From NCBI GenBank assembly GCA_964486865.1, contig CAZAOZ010000003.1:1-64000 (forward strand): a DNA stretch of 64,000 nt, in the 5' to 3' direction. Positions 38,275 through 47,984 of the stretch are shown piece after piece. The translations under genes were made by a program, and so were the position numbers. Position 1 is the stretch's first letter. Each line of letters opens with the position of its first letter. This stretch comes from Ga0077527 sp964486865. GTDB lineage: Bacteria > Pseudomonadota > Gammaproteobacteria > Burkholderiales > SG8-41. Below the pieces are notes generated by a model, which saw only the letters and a program-made list of their open reading frames with translations, ran no database searches and was not told where the DNA came from.

Positions 38275-38865
38275 GTGAGCAAAGACTACAAAGGCAGTGA
38301 ACGCAAGGGCGGTTCCCGCAGCGGCGGCGGATCGCTGTTCATCGGCATTTTGATCGGACTGGTGATGGGGCTGGGCATCGCGCTGGGCGTCGCCTGGTAT
38401 ATCAACAAGATGCCCAACCCGTTCCAGCAAAAAACGCCCGTGGCCAAGCCCGGTCCGGCCAAAGCCGCCCCCGCGGAGCCGGCCAAATCCGCCGACAACA
38501 ACAGCAAATCCCCGGAAACCAAACCGCGTTTCGATTTCTACAAAATACTGCCGGGTGTTGAAGAGCCGGCAACCGACCAGCAGCTGCAGGACGCCAAAAG
38601 CGCTGCCGGCAAGCCGCGGGAATCGTTTTACCTGCAGGCCGGCGCGTTCCAGAATGCGCCGGATGCTGACAACCTGAAAGCGCGTCTTGCGTTAATCGGC
38701 ATGCAGGCCTCGATCCAGACCACCACGCTGCCCGACCGCGGCGTGTGGCATCGTGTGCGTATCGGGCCTTATGGCAGTGTCGAGGAACTCGACCGCACAC
38801 GGGACACTCTGAAGAAAAACGGTATCGACACCACGCTGATCAAGGTGCGCGACGCCGACAAATAA
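38275..38865 (+). CDS. SPOR-domain cell-division/envelope protein
   Basis: 196 residues starting at GTG 38275. A short basic cytoplasmic tail is followed by one membrane segment (about 19-42, LFIGILIGLVMGLGIALGVAW), a Pro/Ala/Lys-rich periplasmic linker (about 45-85) and a C-terminal SPOR domain (about 115-192, SFYLQAGAFQNAPDADNLKA to DTTLIKV). SPOR domains bind denuded glycan strands at the septum. The architecture is FtsN-like, but the protein is shorter than E. coli FtsN, and an FtsN role is only suggested. It lies between argS and the dsbA pair. Confidence 0.85.
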   Translation: MSKDYKGSERKGGSRSGGGSLFIGILIGLVMGLGIALGVAWYINKMPNPFQQKTPVAKPGPAKAAPAEPAKSADNNSKSPETKPRFDFYKILPGVEEPATDQQLQDAKSAAGKPRESFYLQAGAFQNAPDADNLKARLALIGMQASIQTTTLPDRGVWHRVRIGPYGSVEELDRTRDTLKKNGIDTTLIKVRDADK

Positions 38866-38883
38866 CGTCATTCCGGAGACATC

Positions 38884-39573
38884 ATGCGACTGATTTCATA
38901 CACTGGACGCGCGCTGGCGGGCATCACTCCCGGCCTGTTTTTCAGCCTGCTTTTCAGCCTGTTCATTGCTGCTTCTGCTGCCGCCCAGCCCTCCGCCGGC
39001 AAGGATTACATTCCGGTCAAACCGCCGCAGCCGACGGATAATCCGGCAAAGATCGAAGTGCTGGAGTTTTTCTGGTACGGCTGTCCTCATTGCAACAACC
39101 TGCAGCCGCCCCTGGAGGCGTGGCTGAAACGCAAGCCGGCGGAGGTGGATTTCAAGCGCGTTCCCGCCGTATTCCAGGATTCATGGCTGCCGCTGACGCG
39201 TACCTACTACACGCTCGAAGCCATGGGGCTGGTCGACAAGCTGCATCAGGATGTATTCGAGACGCTGCACCGGAAGAATATCCGCCTGCAGGATGCCAAC
39301 GCCATTTTTGACTGGGCCGCGAGCAAAGGCGTAGACCGCAAGAAATTCACCGACACCTACAACTCCTTCGGCATCAACGGCCGCACGCAGCGCTCCATCG
39401 AACTGACGCGCAAATTCGACATCCCGGGTACGCCGGCCCTGGTGATCGACGGCAAATATCTCACCTCGCCGTCGATGGCCCTCAAGGCCGACCGCACCGT
39501 TGATTACGAGCGTTTTTTCCAGATCGTCGATGGCTTGATCGCCGAAGCGCGCAAGTCCAAGGGGAGCAGATAA
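38884..39573 (+). CDS. dsbA: Thiol:disulfide interchange protein DsbA (first copy)
   Basis: 229 residues. A signal peptide (residues about 1-36, ending AASAAAQ) is followed by a thioredoxin fold with active site CPHC in FFWYGCPHCNNLQPPLEAW near residue 67. It has the DsbA helical insertion and the cis-proline loop GTPALVID. It introduces disulfides into periplasmic proteins such as pilus components and c-type cytochrome partners. A second, similar gene starts three bases after its stop. Which of the two is the main oxidant cannot be told from sequence. Confidence 0.92.
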   Translation: MRLISYTGRALAGITPGLFFSLLFSLFIAASAAAQPSAGKDYIPVKPPQPTDNPAKIEVLEFFWYGCPHCNNLQPPLEAWLKRKPAEVDFKRVPAVFQDSWLPLTRTYYTLEAMGLVDKLHQDVFETLHRKNIRLQDANAIFDWAASKGVDRKKFTDTYNSFGINGRTQRSIELTRKFDIPGTPALVIDGKYLTSPSMALKADRTVDYERFFQIVDGLIAEARKSKGSR

Positions 39574-39576
39574 CCC

Positions 39577-40251
39577 GTGTGCCGCGGGCTGCCGGGGCGG
39601 CTGGCCGCGGCGCTGATTACCCTGCTGTTCGCGCCCTGGGTTTCGGCACAAGTTTCGGCGCAGATCCTGCCGCCGCTGCGTGCCGAAATCGACTATCGCC
39701 TGATCCGCGCCCAGCCGGTCAGCGTGGCCAGCGGCATCGAGGTCATTGATTTTTTCTGGTACGGCTGTCCCCACTGCAACAATCTGCAACCGTCGCTGGA
39801 GCAATGGATACGCCGCAAACCGGCGGATGTCACCATACGCCGCATCCCCGCCATCCTGCGCGACAGCTGGGCGCCGCATGCGCGCATTTACTACACGCTG
39901 GAAGCGCTGGGCGAAGCGGAGCGGCTGCACCAGCAGGTTTATCGCAGCTATCACGTTGAAGAGCTGCACATGAGCCGGCCCGAGGTCATGTCCGAATGGG
40001 CGGTGCGCCACGGCATCGCCCGCGAACGCTGGGACGAAGCCTATACTTCAGCGGCCGTCACTCGCAAAGTGGAACAGGCTGCGCTACTGACCCGCGCTTA
40101 CAGCATCGAAGGCACGCCGTCGCTGGTGGTCAACGGCCATTACCTGACCTCCGGCAACATGGCCGGCACGATCGAAGACATGATGCCTTTGCTCGACCGG
40201 CTGGTGCGCATGGCGCGCAGTCTATCCGCCACTCAGCCCGGCACCCGCTGA
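39577..40251 (+). CDS. DsbA-like thiol:disulfide oxidoreductase (second copy)
   Basis: 224 residues starting at GTG 39577. It has a signal peptide (to about residue 25, VSAQVSAQ) and the same CPHC site (DFFWYGCPHCNNLQPSLEQW). The proline loop reads GTPSLVV. About half the residues around the active site and the helical insertion match the first copy, so it arose by tandem duplication and has since diverged. The two genes are three bases apart and probably co-transcribed. The differing loop residue (Ser for Ala) may change redox partner or substrate choice. Its end faces glmS, 37 bases away, with no clear terminator. Confidence 0.88.
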   Translation: MCRGLPGRLAAALITLLFAPWVSAQVSAQILPPLRAEIDYRLIRAQPVSVASGIEVIDFFWYGCPHCNNLQPSLEQWIRRKPADVTIRRIPAILRDSWAPHARIYYTLEALGEAERLHQQVYRSYHVEELHMSRPEVMSEWAVRHGIARERWDEAYTSAAVTRKVEQAALLTRAYSIEGTPSLVVNGHYLTSGNMAGTIEDMMPLLDRLVRMARSLSATQPGTR

Positions 40252-40288
40252 CCCCGCATCCTGCCCGGTAGCAGCCGGACAACCGCCG

Positions 40289-42115
40289 CTATTCGACCGT
40301 AACGGATTTGGCGAGATTGCGCGGCTTGTCCACGTCGGTGCCGCGCCGCAGCGCCGTGTGATAGGCCAGCAACTGCAACGGCACGGTATGCAGGATCGGC
40401 GACAGCAGCCCGGCATGATCGGGCATCTGGATCACATGCACGCCGTCACTGGGCGCGATGCGGGCATCCTGATCGGCCAGCACATACAGCTCGCCACCGC
40501 GCGCCCGTACTTCCTGCAGATTTGATTTCAGTTTTTCCAGCAGCGCATCCTTGGGCGCCACGGCCACCACCGGCATGTTGCGATCCACCAGCGCCAGCGG
40601 GCCATGCTTCAGTTCGCCGGCCGCATAGGCTTCGGCGTGGATGTATGAAATCTCCTTGATCTTCAGCGCACCTTCCATGGCGATCGGATAATGGATGCCG
40701 CGGCCCAGGAACAGCATGTGTTCCTTGCGGGAAAACCGTTCCGCCCAGACTGCAATCTGCGGCTCCACCTGCAGCACATGGGATAACGCCGCGGGCAAAT
40801 GGCGCAACGCATGCAAAAACTCCGCTTCCCGGTCCGGAGCAAGCCGGCCGCGCTGTTTGGCCAGCGCCAGGGTCAGCAACACCAGTGCTGCAAGTTGCGT
40901 CGTGAACGCCTTGGTCGAGGCGACGCCGATTTCCGGTCCGGCGCGGGTCAGAAAGCGCAGATCCGATGCGCGCACCAGCGCCGACTCCGGCACATTGCAA
41001 ATCGCCAGACTGTGGCGATGGCCGCGCAACTTCGCATATTGCAGGGCAGCCAGCGTGTCCGCGGTTTCCCCCGACTGCGAAATCGTCACCACCAGCGCAT
41101 CGGGATCGCTGCAGGCTTCGCGATAGCGGTATTCACTGGCGATCTCGACCGTGCAGGGCAGGCCGGCGACGGCTTCGATCCAGTAGCGCGCCACCAGGCC
41201 GGCGTGATAGCTGGTGCCGCAGGCCAGTATCACCAAGCTGTTGATTTTATTGAATATTTTGTCCGCGCCGGCGCCGAATAAGTGGGGTACCACAGCACGC
41301 GCACCGGTCACCATTTCCAGCGTGTTGGCGACCGCCATCGGCTGCTCGAAAATTTCCTTCTGCATGTAATGCCGGTACGGCCCCAGCTCGACCGCCGCCG
41401 CGGTCAATTCGGTGATCTGCTCTTTACGCACAACCGGCTGTCCGCCGGCATCAATAATGCGAATACGGTCGCGGGTCAGTTCTGCGCAATCGCCTTCTTC
41501 CAGGTAAACCACGCGCTGCGTGACCTGCACCAGCGCCGAGGCATCGGACGCCGCGAAATTCTCGCCGCTGCCCAACCCGAGCAGCAGCGGCGCCCCCATG
41601 CGTGCGACCACCAGCTGCGAATCATCCGCCTCGTTGATCACGGCAATCGCATAAGCGCCGACCAGTTCGCGCAGGCTGCTGCGAACCGCCGCGAACAGAT
41701 CGCCGCACTGCGCCAGATGCAGATGCACCAGATGTGCGATGACTTCGGTATCGGTATCGGACACGAAGTTGTAGCCGAGACCGCGCAGTTTTTCGCGCAG
41801 TTCATCATGATTTTCGATAATGCCGTTATGCACGACCGAGACTCCGCCCGACACATGCGGATGCGCATTTTTTTCGGATGGCGCACCATGCGTGGCCCAG
41901 CGCGTATGGGCAATACCGATGGATCCGGTCACGTTACCCGCCTGCGCGAGGCGCTCCAGCTCGGCGACGCGCCCGGTGCTGCGGATGCGCTGCAAGCTGC
42001 CGTGGATTACCGCAATGCCGGCCGAATCATAGCCGCGGTATTCGAGGCGCTTCAGACCCTCGATCAGGATCGGGACGACGTCGCGGGTGGCGATAGCACC
42101 GACAATTCCGCACAT
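40289..42115 (-). CDS. glmS: Glutamine-fructose-6-phosphate aminotransferase (isomerising)
   Basis: 608 residues. Cys2 (MCGIVGA) is the glutaminase nucleophile, with RLEYRGYDSAG and HTRWATHGAP. Two SIS sugar-isomerase domains follow (ACGTSYHAGL, SQSGETADTL, LFLGRGIHYPIAMEGALKIKE). The C-terminal KSVTVE is the usual ending. It makes glucosamine-6-phosphate, the first step to UDP-GlcNAc for cell wall and LPS. It is 17 bases downstream of glmU on the minus strand. No glmS ribozyme-like leader is apparent in that gap. Confidence 0.96.
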   Translation of the reverse strand: MCGIVGAIATRDVVPILIEGLKRLEYRGYDSAGIAVIHGSLQRIRSTGRVAELERLAQAGNVTGSIGIAHTRWATHGAPSEKNAHPHVSGGVSVVHNGIIENHDELREKLRGLGYNFVSDTDTEVIAHLVHLHLAQCGDLFAAVRSSLRELVGAYAIAVINEADDSQLVVARMGAPLLLGLGSGENFAASDASALVQVTQRVVYLEEGDCAELTRDRIRIIDAGGQPVVRKEQITELTAAAVELGPYRHYMQKEIFEQPMAVANTLEMVTGARAVVPHLFGAGADKIFNKINSLVILACGTSYHAGLVARYWIEAVAGLPCTVEIASEYRYREACSDPDALVVTISQSGETADTLAALQYAKLRGHRHSLAICNVPESALVRASDLRFLTRAGPEIGVASTKAFTTQLAALVLLTLALAKQRGRLAPDREAEFLHALRHLPAALSHVLQVEPQIAVWAERFSRKEHMLFLGRGIHYPIAMEGALKIKEISYIHAEAYAAGELKHGPLALVDRNMPVVAVAPKDALLEKLKSNLQEVRARGGELYVLADQDARIAPSDGVHVIQMPDHAGLLSPILHTVPLQLLAYHTALRRGTDVDKPRNLAKSVTVE

Positions 42116-42132
42116 GCGTTATCCGCGCTCCG

Positions 42133-43509
42133 TCACGATTTGCTCTTGGTCGTTTTTTTGCGCGGACGCTGCCATCCGGCGCGGTGTTCCTGTGTCTTGG
42201 CATTGATGACCAGCCCGCCGGCCGGCGTGTCTTTCCACACCGTTGTACCGGCGCCGACCGTCGCGCCGCGCGCCACGCGCACCGGCGCGACGAGCTGTAC
42301 GTCGGAGCCGATATGCACATCGTCTTCAATGACGGTGCGATGCTTGCTGGCGCCGTCATAATTGCAGGTGATGGTGCCGGCGCCGATGTTGACGTTGCGG
42401 CCCACGGTGGCGTCGCCGACGTACGCCAGATGATTCGCCTTGGAGCCGCTGCCCAGTTCGCTGGCCTTGATTTCGACAAAATTGCCGATATGCACCTCTG
42501 CGGCAAGGCGCGTGCCGGGCCGGATGCGCGCATAAGGCCCGATGCGGCACTGCGCGCCGATCTGCGCACCGTCGAGATGCGAGAACGGTTCGATGCGCGT
42601 GCCGGCGCCGATGACGACATCTTTCAGTACGCAGTGAGCGCCGATGCTGACGCCATCGGCAAGCGCAACCTCGCCTTCAAACAGGCAATTGACGTCGATC
42701 TGCACATCACGGCCGCATTCCAGTGCTCCGCGCAAATCGAAGCGCAACGGATCCATCAGCATCACGCCGGCGTCGAGCAGGCGCGACGCCTGCTGCCACT
42801 GATAAGTTCGCTCAAGCTGCGCGAGCTGCGCGCGGCTGTTGATGCCCAGCGTTTCGCCGGCATCCGCGGCCTTGATGCCGAATACCGGTACGCGATCCTT
42901 GACGGCCAGGGCAATGACGTCCGTCAGGTAATACTCTTTTTGCGTGTTTTTGTTTTTCAGTTTCGACAGCCATGATCCCAGCCGCGCCGTAGGCAGCGCC
43001 ATGATCCCGGTATTGATTTCGCAGATGCGCCGCTGCGCCGCCGTGGCGTCTTTTTCTTCGACGATGCCGGTCACGCGGCCGGCCTTGTTGCGCAATATGC
43101 GGCCATACCCGGACGGATCCTCCATGTCGGCGGTCAGCACGGCTACGCATCCTTCGGCCGCTTCGAGCAATATGCGCAGCGTTTCGGCGCGCACCAGCGG
43201 CACATCGCCGTAGAGCACCAGCGTGACCGGGGCCCTGGTCAGACGGGGCAGCGCCTGCTGCAACGCGTGTCCGGTACCCCGTTGCGGCGACTGCAGCGCA
43301 TATACGAGATCCTTGCCGGACAGCGCCGCCTGCACCCGGTCGCCGCCGTGCCCATGCACGATGCAAATCTGCTCTGCGGCAATGCCGCGGGCCGTGGCGA
43401 CGACATGGGCCAGCAGCGACCGGCCGGCCAGCGTGTGCAAAACCTTGGGCAAATCGGAATGCATACGTTTGCCCTGACCGGCGGCAAGGATGACAACCTG
43501 GGTGCGCAT
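42133..43509 (-). CDS. glmU: Bifunctional N-acetylglucosamine-1-phosphate uridyltransferase/acetyltransferase
   Basis: 458 residues. The N-terminal uridyltransferase has VILAAGQGKRMHSDLPKVLH at the start, and LQSPQRGTGHAL and LYGDVPL later. The C-terminal left-handed beta-helix of hexapeptide repeats (about 250-440) has the acetyltransferase residues in GNFVEIKASELGSGSKANHLAYVGDA and NYDGASKHRT. It makes UDP-GlcNAc from GlcN-1-P. The C-terminal tail (RPRKKTTKSKS) is short and basic. It follows glpD by 21 bases and precedes glmS by 17, so the three probably share a transcript. Confidence 0.96.
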   Translation of the reverse strand: MRTQVVILAAGQGKRMHSDLPKVLHTLAGRSLLAHVVATARGIAAEQICIVHGHGGDRVQAALSGKDLVYALQSPQRGTGHALQQALPRLTRAPVTLVLYGDVPLVRAETLRILLEAAEGCVAVLTADMEDPSGYGRILRNKAGRVTGIVEEKDATAAQRRICEINTGIMALPTARLGSWLSKLKNKNTQKEYYLTDVIALAVKDRVPVFGIKAADAGETLGINSRAQLAQLERTYQWQQASRLLDAGVMLMDPLRFDLRGALECGRDVQIDVNCLFEGEVALADGVSIGAHCVLKDVVIGAGTRIEPFSHLDGAQIGAQCRIGPYARIRPGTRLAAEVHIGNFVEIKASELGSGSKANHLAYVGDATVGRNVNIGAGTITCNYDGASKHRTVIEDDVHIGSDVQLVAPVRVARGATVGAGTTVWKDTPAGGLVINAKTQEHRAGWQRPRKKTTKSKS

Positions 43510-43530
43510 CCGAAAATTATCGCATAAACA

Positions 43531-45018
43531 TCAGCTTACGCGCTGTTTTACATAGTCCCCGACCGCTTGTTGTTGCGCCGGTGTCAGATGCAGGCCGCAC
43601 TTGGTCCGGCGCCACAGCACATCCTCTGCCATATGCGCCCACTCGTTCTTGATGAAGTAATCGACTTCGCGCGCATAAAGCCCGGCACCAAAATCCTCCC
43701 CCAGACCGGCTATCGACGCGGCGCCATCGAGTACCGCGTAAGCCAGCATCCCGTGCCTTCTGAACAGACCGCGCAGCACCTCCTGCGGCAGATGGCGGTA
43801 GCGGGCGAACAGCGCATCACGCGCCTGTTCGCGGCTGGCGCCCGCAAAATCTCCGCCCAACAACGGCTCCGTCGCAGTCCAGTCTGCCTTGAGCCCCTGG
43901 AAATACGGCGCCAGCCTGTGCATCGCGTGTTCGGCCAGACGCCGGTAAGTCGTCACCTTGCCGCCATAAATTGACAACACCGGAGCAGCGCCCGCGTCAT
44001 CATCGACGCGCAGGGTATAGTCGCGCGTGATCGCCGACGGGTCATTGCTGCCGTCGTCGTACAGCGGCCGCACGCCCGCATAGCGCCAGACCACTTGCGC
44101 CGGTTCCACCGGCTGCTGCAAATAGCGCCCCGCGGCGCGGCACAAATACTCGACTTCCGCGTCGCTCGCCTGCGCCACCGGATCACCTGCCAGCGGCACA
44201 TCCGTGGTGCCGACCAGCGTGTGCCGCTCACCGTAGGGAATCATGAATACCACGCGCCGGTCGTCGTTCTGCAGGATGAAGGCATGGTCGCCCCGGTAGA
44301 GCTGCGGCAGCACAATGTGGCTGCCTTTGACGAGCTTGACGCCATCATTGCTGGGCTGTCCGAGACGCTCATTCAGCACGCGCTTCACCCATGGCCCGGC
44401 GGCGTTGACGATGGTGCGGGCGCGGATTTCCCGGCCGCCATGCAGCTTCACCGTCCAGCCATGGTCTTCGCGGTGCGCAGACAGGCATTCGGTCCGGGTC
44501 AGGATTTCCGCGCCGCGCCGGCGCGCATCCATCGCATTGATGACCACCAGCCGCGCATCGTCTACGCGACAATCGGAATAAATGAACCCGTGCCTGAATT
44601 GCGGTTTCAGCCCGGAGTTGTATGGCGGAATGTCCAGGCGCACGGCATGCGACCCCGGCAGGCTGGTCCGTCGCGCCAGGTGGTCGTAGAGAAACAATCC
44701 CGCGCGGATCATCCAGCGCGGCCGCAGCTCGGGTACATGCGGCATGATGAAACGGGCCGGCCACACCAAGTGCCGCGCGATGTTCAGCAGAATTTCGCGC
44801 TCGGTCAGCGCCTCCGCGACGAGACGGAAATCATATTGCTCGAGATAGCGCAGCCCGCCGTGTATCAGCTTGCTGCTGGAAGAGCTGGTGTGCGCGGCAA
44901 GGTCGTCTTTCTCGACCAGCACCACCTTGAGTCCGCGACCCGCCGCGTCGCGGGCAATGCCGGTGCCGTTGATGCCGCCGCCGATCACCAGCATGTCAAC
45001 GGGAGCGGCAGCAGTCAT
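43531..45018 (-). CDS. glpD: Aerobic glycerol-3-phosphate dehydrogenase
   Basis: 495 residues from the ATG at 45016-45018; the TTG at 45030 would lie in the T-tract of the atpC terminator. The FAD site is DMLVIGGGINGTGIARDAAGRG. SSSKLIHGGLRYLEQYDF, NAAGPWV and IYGGKVTTYRRLAEHA are typical GlpD segments, with a C-terminal helical domain. It oxidises glycerol-3-phosphate to DHAP at the membrane, passing electrons to quinone. It interrupts the usual atpC-glmU neighbourhood and its start lies 10 bases past the atp terminator. It may therefore depend on readthrough or a promoter within atpC. The periplasmic phosphodiesterase at 11868 could supply its substrate. Confidence 0.93.
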   Translation of the reverse strand: MTAAAPVDMLVIGGGINGTGIARDAAGRGLKVVLVEKDDLAAHTSSSSSKLIHGGLRYLEQYDFRLVAEALTEREILLNIARHLVWPARFIMPHVPELRPRWMIRAGLFLYDHLARRTSLPGSHAVRLDIPPYNSGLKPQFRHGFIYSDCRVDDARLVVINAMDARRRGAEILTRTECLSAHREDHGWTVKLHGGREIRARTIVNAAGPWVKRVLNERLGQPSNDGVKLVKGSHIVLPQLYRGDHAFILQNDDRRVVFMIPYGERHTLVGTTDVPLAGDPVAQASDAEVEYLCRAAGRYLQQPVEPAQVVWRYAGVRPLYDDGSNDPSAITRDYTLRVDDDAGAAPVLSIYGGKVTTYRRLAEHAMHRLAPYFQGLKADWTATEPLLGGDFAGASREQARDALFARYRHLPQEVLRGLFRRHGMLAYAVLDGAASIAGLGEDFGAGLYAREVDYFIKNEWAHMAEDVLWRRTKCGLHLTPAQQQAVGDYVKQRVS

Positions 45019-45028
45019 GGCTGGAGAC

Positions 45029-45055
45029 AAAAAAGGGCCGCTAGCAACGGCCCTT
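45029..45055 (-). terminator. Intrinsic terminator of the atp operon
   Basis: On the minus strand AAGGGCCG-ttgctag-CGGCCCTT followed by a run of T (plus-strand A-run 45029-45034), 24 bases after the atpC stop. It ends only 10 bases before the glpD start codon. Confidence 0.85.
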
Positions 45056-45078
45056 GTACCCGGTGGCGCGTAGCGGCA

Positions 45079-45510
45079 TCAACGTTTGCCGCGCAGCTTG
45101 CGGATGGCGGCGAACTGCGCCGCCAGCATGGCCAGTTCGGCTTCGACGGTGGCGACTTCCTGTTTGCCCTGCGCATTCTTGCGCGCTTCCTCGGCCTGCT
45201 TCAGCGCCTCGGTGGCCTTGGCTTCGTCCAGGTCGGCGCCGCGGATCGCGGTGTCGGCCAGCACGGTAACCATTTTGGGCTGCACTTCGAGCACACCGCC
45301 GGCGACGAAAATGAATTCTTCCTCGCCGCCGCCTGCCGGCTTGATGCGCACAGTGCCCGGCTTGATGCGGGTGATCAGCGGCGTGTGCCGCGGATAAATG
45401 CCGAGTTCGCCCGCTTCGCCGGGCAGCACCACGAACTCCGCCTCGCCGGAATAGATCTGCTCTTCGGCGCTGACGACATCGACGTGCATGGTATGAACAG
45501 CTTCGGCCAT
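45079..45510 (-). CDS. atpC: ATP synthase F1 epsilon subunit
   Basis: 143 residues. The beta-sandwich N-terminal domain (MHVDVVSAEEQIYSGEAEFVVLPG, ELGIYPRHTPLI) is followed by two C-terminal helices (about 90-140). These can extend into the F1 head and inhibit ATP hydrolysis. It couples the central stalk to the c-ring. It is the last gene of the atp operon, with the terminator 24 bases downstream. The C-terminal arm is rich in Lys and Ala. Confidence 0.95.
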   Translation of the reverse strand: MAEAVHTMHVDVVSAEEQIYSGEAEFVVLPGEAGELGIYPRHTPLITRIKPGTVRIKPAGGGEEEFIFVAGGVLEVQPKMVTVLADTAIRGADLDEAKATEALKQAEEARKNAQGKQEVATVEAELAMLAAQFAAIRKLRGKR

Positions 45511-45531
45511 AATCAGTTTCCCCTGCAGCGC

Positions 45532-46932
<1,401 letters not shown>

Positions 46933-46965
46933 GATTATTTCCTAGTCAAAACCTAAAATTCTTTT

Positions 46966-47054
46966 GCCACAGAGAGCACAGAGAACACCGGGACCCCCCC
47001 CGCGCCGTCCGTGCATGGCATGCTTTTCTCTGTGATTTCTGTGTCCTCTGTGGC
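46966..47054. repeat. Inverted repeat of CCACAGAG / CTCTGTGG units inside the atp operon
   Basis: The left arm begins GCCACAGAGAGCACAGAGA (46966-46984). The right arm is the degenerate complement ending TCCTCTGTGGC (47027-47054). They flank a 42-base centre with a run of eight C. The repeated unit resembles the interspersed ctctgtgg-type repeats common in environmental bacterial genomes. It sits between atpG and atpD, where it can form a long hairpin in the message. It may tune the ratio of gamma to beta synthesis, or simply be tolerated. Confidence 0.7.
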
Positions 47055-47064
47055 TGATCTGCCT

Positions 47065-47928
47065 TTAAACAGCCGCCGCACCTGCAACGATCTCCGACAG
47101 TTCCTTGGTAATCGAAGCCTGCCGCGTCTTGTTGTAAATCAGCGTCAACTCGTCTATCACTTTGCCGGCGTTGTCCGAAGCTGCCTTCATCGCCACCATG
47201 CGCGCCGATTGCTCGGAAGCCATGTTCTCGGCCACGCCCTGGTAAATCAGCGCCTCCACGTAGCGGGTCAGCACCTGGTCAAGTACTGCCTTGGCATCGG
47301 GTTCATAGATGTAATCCCATGAACCTTGCGGCGTACCCAGCGCAGCGCCCGACAGCGGCAGCAACTGCTCAACCACCGCTTCCTGCTTCATGGTGTTGAC
47401 GAACCTGGTGTAGATGATCAACAGCCGGTCAAACCGATCCTGGGTATAGCCATCGAGCATGATCTTCAGCGCACCGATCAGCTTTTCCATATGCGGCTTG
47501 TCGCCGAGACCCGTAACCTGCGCCACCACCTTGGCGCCCAGGCGCTGCATGAATCCCAATCCCTTGTTGCCCAGCGCGCAGACTTCGACTTCCTCGCCCA
47601 GCGCTTCCCATTCCTTGATCTTGTTCAGCGCCAGCCGCAATGCATTGGTGTTCAGCCCGCCGCACAATCCCTTGTCGGTGGTGACGACGATCAGGCCGAC
47701 GCGCCTGACCGAGTCGCGCGCAATCAGAAACGGATGGCGGTATTCGGGGTTCGCATGGCTGATGTGCGCGGCAACATTGCGGATCTTTTCGCCGTACGGG
47801 CGCGAGGTGCGCATGCGCTCCTGCGCCTTGCGCATCTTGGAGGCCGCCACCATTTCCATCGCCTTGGTGATCTTGCGCGTGTTTTGCACGCTCTTGATCT
47901 TGGTGCGAATTTCCTTCGAGCCTGGCAT
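47065..47928 (-). CDS. atpG: ATP synthase F1 gamma subunit
   Basis: 287 residues. The N-terminal helix PGSKEIRTKIKSVQNTRKITKAMEMVAASKM and C-terminal helix (ARMVAMKAASDNAGKVIDELTLIYNKTRQASITKELSEI) form the rotating coiled-coil shaft. The Rossmann-like middle has VVTTDKGLCGGLN. It rotates within the alpha-beta ring. The gene is 56 bases after atpA and 132 before atpD. Confidence 0.96.
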   Translation of the reverse strand: MPGSKEIRTKIKSVQNTRKITKAMEMVAASKMRKAQERMRTSRPYGEKIRNVAAHISHANPEYRHPFLIARDSVRRVGLIVVTTDKGLCGGLNTNALRLALNKIKEWEALGEEVEVCALGNKGLGFMQRLGAKVVAQVTGLGDKPHMEKLIGALKIMLDGYTQDRFDRLLIIYTRFVNTMKQEAVVEQLLPLSGAALGTPQGSWDYIYEPDAKAVLDQVLTRYVEALIYQGVAENMASEQSARMVAMKAASDNAGKVIDELTLIYNKTRQASITKELSEIVAGAAAV

Positions 47929-47984
47929 GTTTTAACTGTTTGTTTTCAAACGATTATTTAGTTGGCTTGGAGAGGCATTCCGGC

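Noticed and set aside
42116..42132. glmS ribozyme/riboswitch upstream of glmS
   Set aside because: The gap is only 17 bases and holds no structure.
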